Shown here piece by piece: positions 10,765-17,223 of a stretch of DNA of 19,868 nt; the stretch's first letter is position 1; each line of letters begins with the position of its first letter. The DNA lies in assembly GCA_947461185.1 (NCBI GenBank), contig CANHJY010000001.1:1-19868 (forward strand), in the 5' to 3' direction. The translations under genes and the position numbers were made by a program. The stretch comes from Flavobacteriales bacterium (GTDB lineage Bacteria > Bacteroidota > Bacteroidia > Flavobacteriales_D > Crocinitomicaceae). The notes beneath the pieces were generated by a model that had not been told where the DNA came from, searched no databases, and was given only the letters and a program-made list of their open reading frames with translations.

Positions 10765-11922
10765 ATGAAATTATTGTTTTTCTTCATCACATTCGTATTT
10801 TGCTTTGCGCCCCAAGCACAAAAAAATACAAACCCAATATCTGACTGTGACGGCTTTAAGTACATAGAGAAAACAGGTATCTATAGCATTAAATTTACTG
10901 GCGAAAATGGGAAAAAAGACGACTTTCTAAAGAATACATCTTTGAAAGATTCTTTGGACAAAAATATGATCTGGATTTCATTTGTGCCTTCTCAAAAAGG
11001 AATTGCATCATTTAGCGCTGAAGTAGATAGAGAGTATCTCCAAACTGTAATATTCATGGGATACGATGTTAATTGTAATTCCATATACAATGGAGCGAAT
11101 TCGGCTAGTTTTAAATATGCTCAAAAAAACAAATCAAAAATTGGCACAAGTTCACTGAATGAAAATCCAATCACAGATGATATTATTTTAAATACAGGAC
11201 AACGATTAATAATTGGATTCTGTACATCTTCAAAAAGTACTGGTAATCTCACATTCACCTTTAATTTCACTAAAGAAGAATCTCACAATAGCGCCATAGA
11301 TATAATTGACAATACCAACAACGACAACGGAAATCTGATTAGATTCGCTATTAGGGATTTAGAAACGGATATGCCTGTACTGGCAACTACTACTATTGAA
11401 GGAGACGAAGACTTAAACTCTATATACCTTGCGTCAGATATTCTTGTTAATTCTAATGGATCGAGCACTGTGAACGTGAGCTCTGAAGCTAAAGGATATT
11501 TTTTCCTAGATACATTATTTGAAATTTCAGGAAAAATAAATGAAGTATTCGTTGTCAAACTTGATCCAATTAGAAAAGGAAAAACGATGCAAATAGAAGA
11601 AATTGAATTCGAAGCAGGTACATCAGAAGTCAAGCATGATAGTAAGGATGAATTAGACAGATTAACACATTTCCTATTGTTAAATGATGAAATCGAAATA
11701 GAAATACAAGGTCATGTTTACGCTGTTGGAGAAAACAATTTATCTACCCAAAAAATGTCAGAAGAAAGGGCTAAAGCTGTTATGAAGTACTTAATAACTA
11801 ATGGTGTAAAGAAAACCAGACTTACAGCAATTGGATATGGTAATACCAAACCAATTTTTAAAGATGCTTTAACTGAAAAACAACAACAAGCGAATAGAAG
11901 AGTAGAAATAAAAGTTAAATAA
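10765..11922 (+). CDS. OmpA-domain envelope protein with variant peptidoglycan-binding motif
   Basis: This 385-residue exported protein has a signal peptide in the first about 20 residues (FFFITFVFCFAPQAQ). Residues of about 25-180 form a beta-rich domain with several Cys that I do not recognise. Residues of about 190-280 resemble a second beta domain. The C-terminal part (about 285-385) is an OmpA-like domain containing EIEIQGHVYAVG, LSTQKMSEERAKAVMKYL, RLTAIGYGNTKP and a closing ANRRVEIKV. The usual GHTD, whose Asp contacts diaminopimelate, is GHVY here (316-319), while the partner Arg is kept at 335. Related flavobacterial domains carry GHVC, so this may be a subfamily with changed binding rather than decay. 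The gene ends 4 bases from the convergent frr stop and follows DUF4403 after 60 bases. Envelope location is likely; the role is unknown. Confidence 0.85.
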   Translation: MKLLFFFITFVFCFAPQAQKNTNPISDCDGFKYIEKTGIYSIKFTGENGKKDDFLKNTSLKDSLDKNMIWISFVPSQKGIASFSAEVDREYLQTVIFMGYDVNCNSIYNGANSASFKYAQKNKSKIGTSSLNENPITDDIILNTGQRLIIGFCTSSKSTGNLTFTFNFTKEESHNSAIDIIDNTNNDNGNLIRFAIRDLETDMPVLATTTIEGDEDLNSIYLASDILVNSNGSSTVNVSSEAKGYFFLDTLFEISGKINEVFVVKLDPIRKGKTMQIEEIEFEAGTSEVKHDSKDELDRLTHFLLLNDEIEIEIQGHVYAVGENNLSTQKMSEERAKAVMKYLITNGVKKTRLTAIGYGNTKPIFKDALTEKQQQANRRVEIKVK

Positions 11923-11926
11923 TAAC

Positions 11927-12490
11927 TTAAATTGTCATTATTTCCTGCTCTTTTACAACTAATAAGTCATCAATCTTCTTAACGCCAGAATTCGTAATTC
12001 CTTGAATTTCTGCTTCTGCATCTTTAAATAAATCCTCAGAAAGACCCTCATTTTTAAGATCTTTAAGCATATCTAATGCATCTTTCCTATTATTTCTGAT
12101 TCCTACTTTTGCATGCTCGCTTTCTACTTTTGCTTTTTTCACCAAATCTTTTCGGCGTTCTTCGGTTAATGGTGGAACGGAAATTATCAAGACTTCACCA
12201 TTATTTTGAGGTGCAAATCCAAGATTTGCGTTTATTATACCTTTCGCAATTTCGTTCAACATTTGTTTTTCCCATGGTTGAACTGTTATTGTTCTTGCAT
12301 CCATTGTGGTAATATTAGCAACTTGTTGAATTGCTGTTGGAGAACCATAATAATCGACTAGAACACCATTCAGCATGGCAGGCGTTGCTTTGCCAGCTCT
12401 AATTTTGGTAAACTCATTTTCTAAGTGAACAATAGATTTTTTATTCTGAGATCTGAACTCATCAAATATTAATTGAACATCTTCAGTCAT
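11927..12490 (-). CDS. frr: Ribosome recycling factor
   Basis: This 187-residue cytoplasmic factor splits the post-termination ribosome together with EF-G. Full-length family motifs are seen: ENEFTKIRAGKATPAML near the N-terminus, then the VANITTMDARTITVQPWEK beta domain, NLGFAPQNNGEVLIISVPPLTEERRKDLVKKAK, and a final helix ending in VVKEQEIMTI, an ending common in flavobacterial homologues. Length matches the family (about 185). It starts 22 bases after pyrH on the same strand, so the two form an operon. Its stop lies only 4 bases from that of the convergent OmpA-domain gene, with no room for a separate terminator. Confidence 0.97.
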   Translation of the reverse strand: MTEDVQLIFDEFRSQNKKSIVHLENEFTKIRAGKATPAMLNGVLVDYYGSPTAIQQVANITTMDARTITVQPWEKQMLNEIAKGIINANLGFAPQNNGEVLIISVPPLTEERRKDLVKKAKVESEHAKVGIRNNRKDALDMLKDLKNEGLSEDLFKDAEAEIQGITNSGVKKIDDLLVVKEQEIMTI

Positions 12491-12512
12491 ATCGCAATTT
12501 TAATTTTTCAAT

Positions 12513-13226
12513 TTAATTGTGGACAATAGTACCAACTTTTTCTCCTGATAAAAGCTTATGTAAATTTCCAGGAGTATCCATATCAAATACAATAATTGGT
12601 AAATTATTCTCTTTACAAAGTGTAAAGGCTGTCATATCCATTACTTTTAAACCCTGAGAATAAGCATCATCAAAACTTATTTTTTCATATTTTGTGGCAG
12701 ACGAATCCTTAAAAGGATCAGCTGTGTAAATACCATCCACACGTGTTCCTTTGAGGATAACATTTGCGTTAATTTCAATGGCTCTTAAAGATGCTGCTGA
12801 ATCTGTAGTGAAAAAAGGATTTCCGGTTCCTGCTCCAAAAATTACAACCCTTCCTTTTTCTAAATGTCTTACCGCTCTTCTTCTAACATAAGGTTCAGCA
12901 ATCTCCTTCATCTCAATGGCAGATTGAAGCCTTGTTTTAATTCCTTCCTTTTCGAGAGCGGCTTGCAGCGCCATCGAATTAATCATAGTTGCCAACATAC
13001 CCATATAATCGCCATGGGTCCGATCCATTCCTCCTTCTTCTGCTTGTACACCCCTGAAAATATTCCCCCCACCAATTACGATTGCAATTTCAACTCCTAA
13101 TTCATGAAGTTCCTTAATTTGTTTAGCGTATGAGGATAATCTCAAATTATCTATACCAAACTGCTTATCCCCCATTAGAGATTCGCCACTTAACTTCAAA
13201 AGAATTCGTTTGTACTTCAAAATCAT
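12513..13226 (-). CDS. pyrH: UMP kinase
   Basis: This 237-residue amino-acid-kinase-fold enzyme phosphorylates UMP to UDP, feeding UTP and CTP synthesis. The start is set at ATG 13226 ([19 protein letters not shown]). The open frame continues 23 codons further, but that extension reads into the tsf terminator palindrome and past a promoter element, and other PyrH proteins begin just before [10 protein letters not shown]. Motifs are [10 protein letters not shown] near the N-terminus, [10 protein letters not shown], a [11 protein letters not shown] segment, and [18 protein letters not shown] for nucleotide binding. The protein ends in EKVGTIVHN. It is followed by frr after 22 bases. It seems to be transcribed separately from tsf, because a terminator and a TAnnTTTG element lie between them. 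Confidence 0.96.
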   Translation of the reverse strand: MILKYKRILLKLSGESLMGDKQFGIDNLRLSSYAKQIKELHELGVEIAIVIGGGNIFRGVQAEEGGMDRTHGDYMGMLATMINSMALQAALEKEGIKTRLQSAIEMKEIAEPYVRRRAVRHLEKGRVVIFGAGTGNPFFTTDSAASLRAIEINANVILKGTRVDGIYTADPFKDSSATKYEKISFDDAYSQGLKVMDMTAFTLCKENNLPIIVFDMDTPGNLHKLLSGEKVGTIVHN

Positions 13227-13238
13227 CTTATTTCTTGA

Positions 13239-13246
13239 CAAATATA
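13239..13246 (-). promoter_or_regulatory. Candidate -7 promoter element of pyrH-frr
   Basis: On the minus strand this reads TATATTTG, a full match to TAnnTTTG, 12 bases before the pyrH ATG. A TTTG lies further upstream but at about 26 bases, longer than the usual 17-23. The transcript would have a very short leader. Its position just beyond the tsf terminator makes functional sense. Confidence 0.5.
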
Positions 13247-13278
13247 ATTTTTGTTCATTATTTATAAAAACCCAAACC

Positions 13279-13312
13279 AAAAAAAAGGCTATCAATTGAT
13301 AGCCTTTTTTTT
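13279..13312. terminator. Perfect palindromic, likely bidirectional intrinsic terminator after tsf
   Basis: Eight A, then the 18-base palindrome GGCTATCAATTGATAGCC, then eight T: 34 bases of perfect dyad symmetry starting one base past the tsf stop codon. On either strand it folds into a GC-anchored stem followed by a run of U, the standard intrinsic terminator. The tsf transcript (minus strand) is its obvious user. Because the symmetry is complete it could also stop plus-strand read-through. Confidence 0.88.
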
Positions 13313-13313
13313 C

Positions 13314-14144
13314 TTAACTTAAAGAAAATCGTCTAAAATCTGTAACGGTGAGATCTTTTTCAGAAGAACTTAAAAATTCTGAAACCGTTAGTTTATTATC
13401 TCTTACAAAAGCTTGGCTTAGTAATGTATTTTCTTGAAAAAACTTATTCAATCGACCCATAGCAATTTTTTCAGCCATATCTGCAGGTTTACCCTCTTGA
13501 ATTGCCAACTCTTTTCCAACTTCTATTTCACGTTCAATAGTTCTAGCATCCACACCGTCCTTGTTCAAAGCAATTGGATTCATTGCGGCAACTTGCATCG
13601 CAACTTGCTTACCAGCATCCTCTGCAACATCAGAACCACTATTTAAACCAACAAGTGTTGCCAATTGATTTCCCGGGTGATTGTAAGCAACTACTTTGTC
13701 CGCATTAATTGTGCTGAAGTTAGATAAATCTAATTTTTCACCAATAACTCCTATTTGCTCAGTAATTTTTTCATCAACTGTTAATCTATCGTCGTATTTC
13801 AATGACTTTAGTTCCTCAATTGACGCAGGCATGTTTTGAATAGCAATATCAACAAGGGATTGAACAAGAGCTCTATATCCATCATTTTTAGCTACGAAGT
13901 CGGTTTCACAATTCAATGTAAGAATAACGCCTGCTTTACCATCATTACTTGCTTGTGCGATAATCAAACCTTCTCTTGCCTCATTATCCCCTCTCTTAGC
14001 AGCAATCTTTTGACCTTTTTTTCTCAAAATGTCGATTGCGGTTTCAAAATCACCATTAGCTTCAACCAAGGCATTTTTACAATCCATCATACCAGCACCA
14101 GTCTGTTGACGGAGTTTATTTACATCTGCAGCAGTAATTGCCAT
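13314..14144 (-). CDS. tsf: Elongation factor Ts
   Basis: This 276-residue cytoplasmic factor is the nucleotide exchange factor that releases GDP from EF-Tu. It opens with AITAADVNKLRQQTGAGMMDCKNAL, the conserved N-terminal module that contacts EF-Tu. It carries the core motif TDFVAKN (81-87), whose Asp and Phe intrude into the EF-Tu nucleotide site. The two core subdomains and the C-terminal dimer-type helical region (EREIEVGKELAIQEGKP, then LNKFFQENTLLSQAFV) are present. Length is close to E. coli EF-Ts (283). It lies 24 bases after rpsB on the same strand, the usual rpsB-tsf pairing, and a strong terminator follows its stop codon directly. Confidence 0.97.
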   Translation of the reverse strand: MAITAADVNKLRQQTGAGMMDCKNALVEANGDFETAIDILRKKGQKIAAKRGDNEAREGLIIAQASNDGKAGVILTLNCETDFVAKNDGYRALVQSLVDIAIQNMPASIEELKSLKYDDRLTVDEKITEQIGVIGEKLDLSNFSTINADKVVAYNHPGNQLATLVGLNSGSDVAEDAGKQVAMQVAAMNPIALNKDGVDARTIEREIEVGKELAIQEGKPADMAEKIAMGRLNKFFQENTLLSQAFVRDNKLTVSEFLSSSEKDLTVTDFRRFSLS

Positions 14145-14168
14145 CTTGATTTAATTTTATAATTATTA

Positions 14169-14942
14169 TTAATTGTTTCCTTCTTGAGTCTCAGTAGCCG
14201 TTTCCGTAACAACTGTTTCTTCTACTGCCTCTTCTTTCTCAGAACCTTTGGTAGTTTTGCGATCTTCTAAACCTTCTTTAATTGCACCACAAATAGCATC
14301 CAAAATTATGGATATAGATTTAGTCGCGTCATCATTTGATGGAATTGGAAAATCTACCAATTTAGGATTCGAATTGGTATCAACCATAGCAAAGGTTGGT
14401 ATATTCAAACGCTTAGCTTCATTAAGTGCGATGTGCTCCTTGAGTATATCCACTAAAAATATAGCAGCAGGTTGACGCGTCATGTCAGCTATAGAACCAA
14501 AGTTTTTTTCCAACTTTTCTCTTTGACGCGTTTTAAATAACTTTTCTCGCTTGTTCAAGGTTTCCCAAGAACCATCAGATTTCATTTTGTCTATCGTAGC
14601 CATCTTACGAATAGACTTTCTTGTGGTTTGAAAATTCGTTAACATTCCACCAGACCATCTTTCAGTTACAAATGGCATATTAACCTCAGCAACTTTTTGA
14701 GATACTATTTCTTTCGCTTGTTTTTTAGTCGCGACAAATAAAACCTTTTTACCAGATTTAGCAATCTGCTTCATTGCAGCACATGCTTGATCTAAATGAG
14801 CAATAGTTTTATTTAAATCGATAATATGAATCCCCTTTTTTTCCTCAAAAATATAAGGTGCCATTGCAGGATTCCACTTTCTTTTTAGGTGACCAAAATG
14901 AACACCTGCCTCTAATAAATTTTCGAAATTAACTTTTGACAT
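14169..14942 (-). CDS. rpsB: 30S ribosomal protein S2
   Basis: This 257-residue protein is assembled late into the back of the 30S subunit. Family signatures include NFENLLEAGVHFGHLKRKWNP at the N-terminus, IHIIDLNKTIAHLDQA, VLFVATKKQAKEIV, RWSGGMLTNFQT, the coiled-coil part around KREKLFKTRQREKLEKNFG, and IPTFAMVDTNSNPKLVDFPIPSNDDA. The last about 30 residues form an acidic Glu/Thr-rich tail (GSEKEEAVEETVVTE), a common lineage-variable extension. It lies 123 bases after rpsI, a gap with possible RNA structure suited to autoregulation, and 24 bases before tsf. Confidence 0.97.
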   Translation of the reverse strand: MSKVNFENLLEAGVHFGHLKRKWNPAMAPYIFEEKKGIHIIDLNKTIAHLDQACAAMKQIAKSGKKVLFVATKKQAKEIVSQKVAEVNMPFVTERWSGGMLTNFQTTRKSIRKMATIDKMKSDGSWETLNKREKLFKTRQREKLEKNFGSIADMTRQPAAIFLVDILKEHIALNEAKRLNIPTFAMVDTNSNPKLVDFPIPSNDDATKSISIILDAICGAIKEGLEDRKTTKGSEKEEAVEETVVTETATETQEGNN

Positions 14943-15065
14943 TTCTTTTTTTTTAATTGTTTACTTTCCTTAATTTGCCAACGGCATTTCTAGTAAAACA
15001 CAACAACAAAGGGTCCTTGCGGAAGATACTCTGAAGTTTGGATACTAAACAAGCCAAAACTCGAA
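14943..15065 (-). promoter_or_regulatory. Possible structured leader of rpsB
   Basis: This 123-base gap in an otherwise tightly packed ribosomal operon has several fold-back elements on the minus strand. GTTTAGTATCCAAAC can pair its ends (15036-15050). AGTATC occurs twice (15041-15046 and 15025-15030). A compact hairpin TGCC-GTT-GGCA lies at 14976-14986, close to the S2 start. S2 represses its own mRNA through a leader in other bacteria, so a leader is a sensible reading. The fold has not been computed, and no full TAnnTTTG promoter is visible inside the gap. Confidence 0.4.
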
Positions 15066-15452
15066 TTAACGCTTCGAGAATTGGAATTTCTTACGAGCTT
15101 TAGGCTGACCTGGTTTCTTACGTTCCACCATTCTCGGATCTCTCGTCATTAAACCCTCAGCTTTCAGTAAAGTTTTATTTTCTTCAGCTACTTCAACTAA
15201 GGCTCTAGAAATACCTAAACGAATAGCCTCTGCTTGACCATTTATACCTCCACCAAAGACATTAACCTTTACATCAAATTGACCTGTAGTATTGGTTAAA
15301 GAGAAAGGTTGTTGAATTTTAGACTGAAGAACGGCTACTGGAAACGCTTCTTTATAATCTTTTTTGTTAACGATTACTTTACCAGAACCTTTAGTTAAGT
15401 ATACTCTGGCAACTGATGTTTTACGTCTCCCGGTTGTATTGATTACTTCCAT
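15066..15452 (-). CDS. rpsI: 30S ribosomal protein S9
   Basis: This 128-residue 30S head protein has a C-terminal tail that reaches the P-site tRNA. It begins EVINTTGRRKTSVARVYLTKGSGKVIVN, has the FGGGINGQAEAIRLGISRALVE core and the DPRMVERKKPGQPKARKKFQFSKR end with the invariant Lys-Arg terminus. Length is normal for the family. It lies 5 bases after rplM, so the two are tightly coupled as in most bacteria. S2 and EF-Ts genes follow after a 123-base gap. Confidence 0.98.
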   Translation of the reverse strand: MEVINTTGRRKTSVARVYLTKGSGKVIVNKKDYKEAFPVAVLQSKIQQPFSLTNTTGQFDVKVNVFGGGINGQAEAIRLGISRALVEVAEENKTLLKAEGLMTRDPRMVERKKPGQPKARKKFQFSKR

Positions 15453-15457
15453 GCTTA

Positions 15458-15913
15458 TTAGTTAAATGTATCTAAATTAAATATTTCGGGCTGTTGCGCT
15501 TGCTGCTTGTGCTCAGCTCCAACATACACTTTAAGGTTTGTGTATAATTTTCTACCTAGTTTATTCTTTGGCAACATACCCTTAACGGCCTTTTCGATTA
15601 AACGTTCAGGATGTTTACTTAACATTTCTTGTGCAGTTGTAATACGTTGCCCACCTGGATAACCAGTATATCTCACATATTCTTTATCAACCAACTTAGT
15701 TCCGGAAAAAGCAATCTTTTCAGCATTGATAACTATTACGTTGTCTCCGCAATCTGCATGAGGCGTATAATTGGTTTTATGTTTACCTCTGATAATCTTT
15801 GCTACTTTACTCGCAAGACGACCAACTGTCTGACCTTCAGCATCAACAACCAACCATTTTTTATCTGCAGTCTCCTTGTTTCCAGAAACAGTTTTATAAC
15901 TTAGTGTATTCAC
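15458..15913 (-). CDS. rplM: 50S ribosomal protein L13 (GTG start)
   Basis: This 151-residue early-assembly 50S protein opens NTLSYKTVSGNKETADKKWLVVDAEGQTVGRLASKVA. It contains GKHKTNYTPHADCGDNVIVINAEKI, the RYTGYPGGQRITTAQEML segment and the VKGMLPKNKLGRKLYTNLKVY region. The C-terminal Gln-rich end (EHKQQAQQPEIF) is typical of Bacteroidota homologues. The start codon is GTG at 15913; an in-frame TGA lies two codons upstream, so no longer form is possible. It is the first gene of the L13-S9-S2-EF-Ts run and is preceded by a consensus promoter. Confidence 0.97.
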   Translation of the reverse strand: MNTLSYKTVSGNKETADKKWLVVDAEGQTVGRLASKVAKIIRGKHKTNYTPHADCGDNVIVINAEKIAFSGTKLVDKEYVRYTGYPGGQRITTAQEMLSKHPERLIEKAVKGMLPKNKLGRKLYTNLKVYVGAEHKQQAQQPEIFNLDTFN

Positions 15914-15955
15914 AATTCAACAATTAAATAAGACATTTACCCTATTTTGGGGGTG
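15914..15955 (-). promoter_or_regulatory. Short L13 leader region
   Basis: The expected transcript start is around 15950, which leaves a leader of about 36 bases before the GTG. It begins with a run of five C and can fold through CCC-AAAATA-GGG (15940-15951), possibly extended by ACCC/GGGT. I recall from memory that computational surveys have proposed L13 leaders in Bacteroidia; whether this belongs to that group is not checked. Confidence 0.35.
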
Positions 15956-15986
15956 CAAAGATAGAACTTCTAATTTTATTAACAAA
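15956..15986 (-). promoter_or_regulatory. Promoter of the rplM-rpsI-rpsB-tsf operon
   Basis: On the minus strand TTTG (15983-15986) is followed by a 19-base spacer and TATCTTTG (15956-15963), an exact match to the Bacteroidota consensus TTTG-N19-TAnnTTTG, including the frequent TATCTTTGCA form. It stands 43 bases before the L13 start codon. This is the clearest promoter in the window. Confidence 0.88.
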
Positions 15987-15994
15987 TGATTTTT

Positions 15995-16026
15995 TAAAAA
16001 AGAATAGAAAATATTTACTTTTCCTA
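15995..16026 (-). terminator. Weak candidate terminator after the enoyl-CoA hydratase gene
   Basis: On the minus strand TAGG-AAAA and TTTT-CTA can pair around a 7-base loop with one bulged G, followed by TTCTTTTTT. The stem is nearly all A-T, so strength is doubtful. Its position between the stop at 16060 and the L13 promoter is right for a terminator. Confidence 0.3.
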
Positions 16027-16059
16027 TTTATTCATCGCCATATCGAAAGCTAGCCCTTT

Positions 16060-16833
16060 CTATTTCGATTTAAAAGAATGAATAGCATTTGAAGTAAATT
16101 CGCTTAGTACCAAGGTGCCGCTAATACCTGCACGTTCGTACAAAAGCGCATCCCAATGTTCAGTTCCTTGCCAAAAAATAACTTTCAACATAGCCATTGC
16201 CTCAGGATTCGATTTGGCAAGCTTGTACGCCAACTTTTCTATTTCAGTATCCATTTCTTCTACACTATCGTAAACATCTGTGTAGAGCCCTTTTTTCTTT
16301 GCCCATTCAGCTGAACGCCATTCCGTTGCATTTATAGCTAACTCGCTCATAGCAGACAGGCCGATTTTACGCTCAACTGCCGGCCCTACTACAAATGGCC
16401 CAATACCAACTGCCAATTCTGAAAGTTTTACATCCGCATGTTTTGTTGCAACACAATAGTCTACTGCAGAAGCCAATCCTACCCCACCACCTACTGCTTT
16501 TCCTTGAACTCGACCAATGATCAATTTTGGTATCTTTCTACATGCATTAATAACATTAGCAAAACCAGAAAAGAACTGTTTTCCAGATTCTAAATCTTTA
16601 ATTGCAATTAACTCATCAAAACTAGCACCGGCACAAAAAGCTTTTTCGCCTCCTGAAGTAAGTAGAATAACTTTTACACTATTATCATTCCCAAGATTTA
16701 AAATTGTTTCAGCAAGCTGATTCAATATCTTACCAGGTAATGAATTACTCATTGGATGACCAAATTCTATTTTAGCAATACCATGTTTATCAATATTGCT
16801 GTTAACATAACCTTGATTATTATCTAAAATCAT
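16060..16833 (-). CDS. Enoyl-CoA hydratase/isomerase (crotonase) family protein
   Basis: This 257-residue cytoplasmic crotonase-fold enzyme acts on a CoA thioester. The oxyanion-hole motifs are both present: AFCAGASFDEL (CAGA 67-70) and GKAVGGGVGLAS (111-122). Of the two catalytic glutamates of classic enoyl-CoA hydratase, only the second is seen (E139, in LSELAVGIGPF). The first position, normally in GGGxEL, is Gly119. The combination GGGVGL and SELxxGIxPF resembles LiuC-type methylglutaconyl-CoA hydratases of leucine breakdown, so that activity is a reasonable guess. No other leucine or fatty-acid degradation gene is adjacent. It lies 37 bases after the RRM gene on the same strand, so the two may share a transcript. 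Family is certain; substrate is not. Confidence 0.9.
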   Translation of the reverse strand: MILDNNQGYVNSNIDKHGIAKIEFGHPMSNSLPGKILNQLAETILNLGNDNSVKVILLTSGGEKAFCAGASFDELIAIKDLESGKQFFSGFANVINACRKIPKLIIGRVQGKAVGGGVGLASAVDYCVATKHADVKLSELAVGIGPFVVGPAVERKIGLSAMSELAINATEWRSAEWAKKKGLYTDVYDSVEEMDTEIEKLAYKLAKSNPEAMAMLKVIFWQGTEHWDALLYERAGISGTLVLSEFTSNAIHSFKSK

Positions 16834-16870
16834 AAAATGGGTATAATGGTTTATTGAAGAAATTTTTGAA

Positions 16871-17200
16871 TTAACTTCTAACCTTCTTTAATTTTTGATT
16901 AAAAGAAACTGTAGTTTTTTTATAGGAATCGTCTTTCTTTTTTATTGGCCTATTACCTTTTGGAGAAGCAATCTTTACATCCAACTTTCTACCATTAATC
17001 TCCATACCATTTAGTGCATTTATAGCATTAATAGCATGGTCGGTTTCAGTCATTTCAACATATCCATATCCCTTCGAGCGTTTGGTATCTTTTTCAAAGA
17101 CAACATGTGCATACAATACGGTGCCGAAAGAAGAAAAGGTAGTTCGCAAATCGTCAGATGTAATTTCCCAATCGAGATTTGCTATAAAAATATTAACCAT
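16871..17200 (-). CDS. Small RRM-type RNA-binding protein
   Basis: This 109-residue protein is a single RNA recognition motif plus a basic tail. RNP2 is IFIANL (4-9) and RNP1 is KGYGYVEM (43-50), with the aromatic residues at 45 and 47 that stack on RNA; the last RNP1 position is Met rather than Phe/Tyr. The beta-alpha-beta-beta-alpha-beta order fits the canonical fold through residue 80, followed by a Lys-rich disordered tail (IKKKDDSYKKTT). Bacterial RRM proteins of this size occur in cyanobacteria and Bacteroidota, where some are cold-induced or regulate mRNAs. It lies 23 bases after the coiled-coil protein gene and before the enoyl-CoA hydratase gene. RNA targets are unknown. Confidence 0.92.
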   Translation of the reverse strand: MVNIFIANLDWEITSDDLRTTFSSFGTVLYAHVVFEKDTKRSKGYGYVEMTETDHAINAINALNGMEINGRKLDVKIASPKGNRPIKKKDDSYKKTTVSFNQKLKKVRS

Positions 17201-17223
17201 TGTTTGATTTTATCGAAACATTT

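Noticed and set aside
11283..11633. 116-residue minus-strand open frame inside the OmpA-domain gene
   Set aside because: It overlaps a supported coding frame and its composition looks like an antisense shadow.
13227..13295. 23-codon N-terminal extension of UMP kinase
   Set aside because: It begins inside the tsf terminator palindrome and spans a promoter-like TATATTTG; PyrH proteins start just before [10 protein letters not shown].
13836..14162. 108-residue plus-strand open frame opposite tsf
   Set aside because: It is antisense to highly conserved EF-Ts, so openness is explained by tsf codon constraints.
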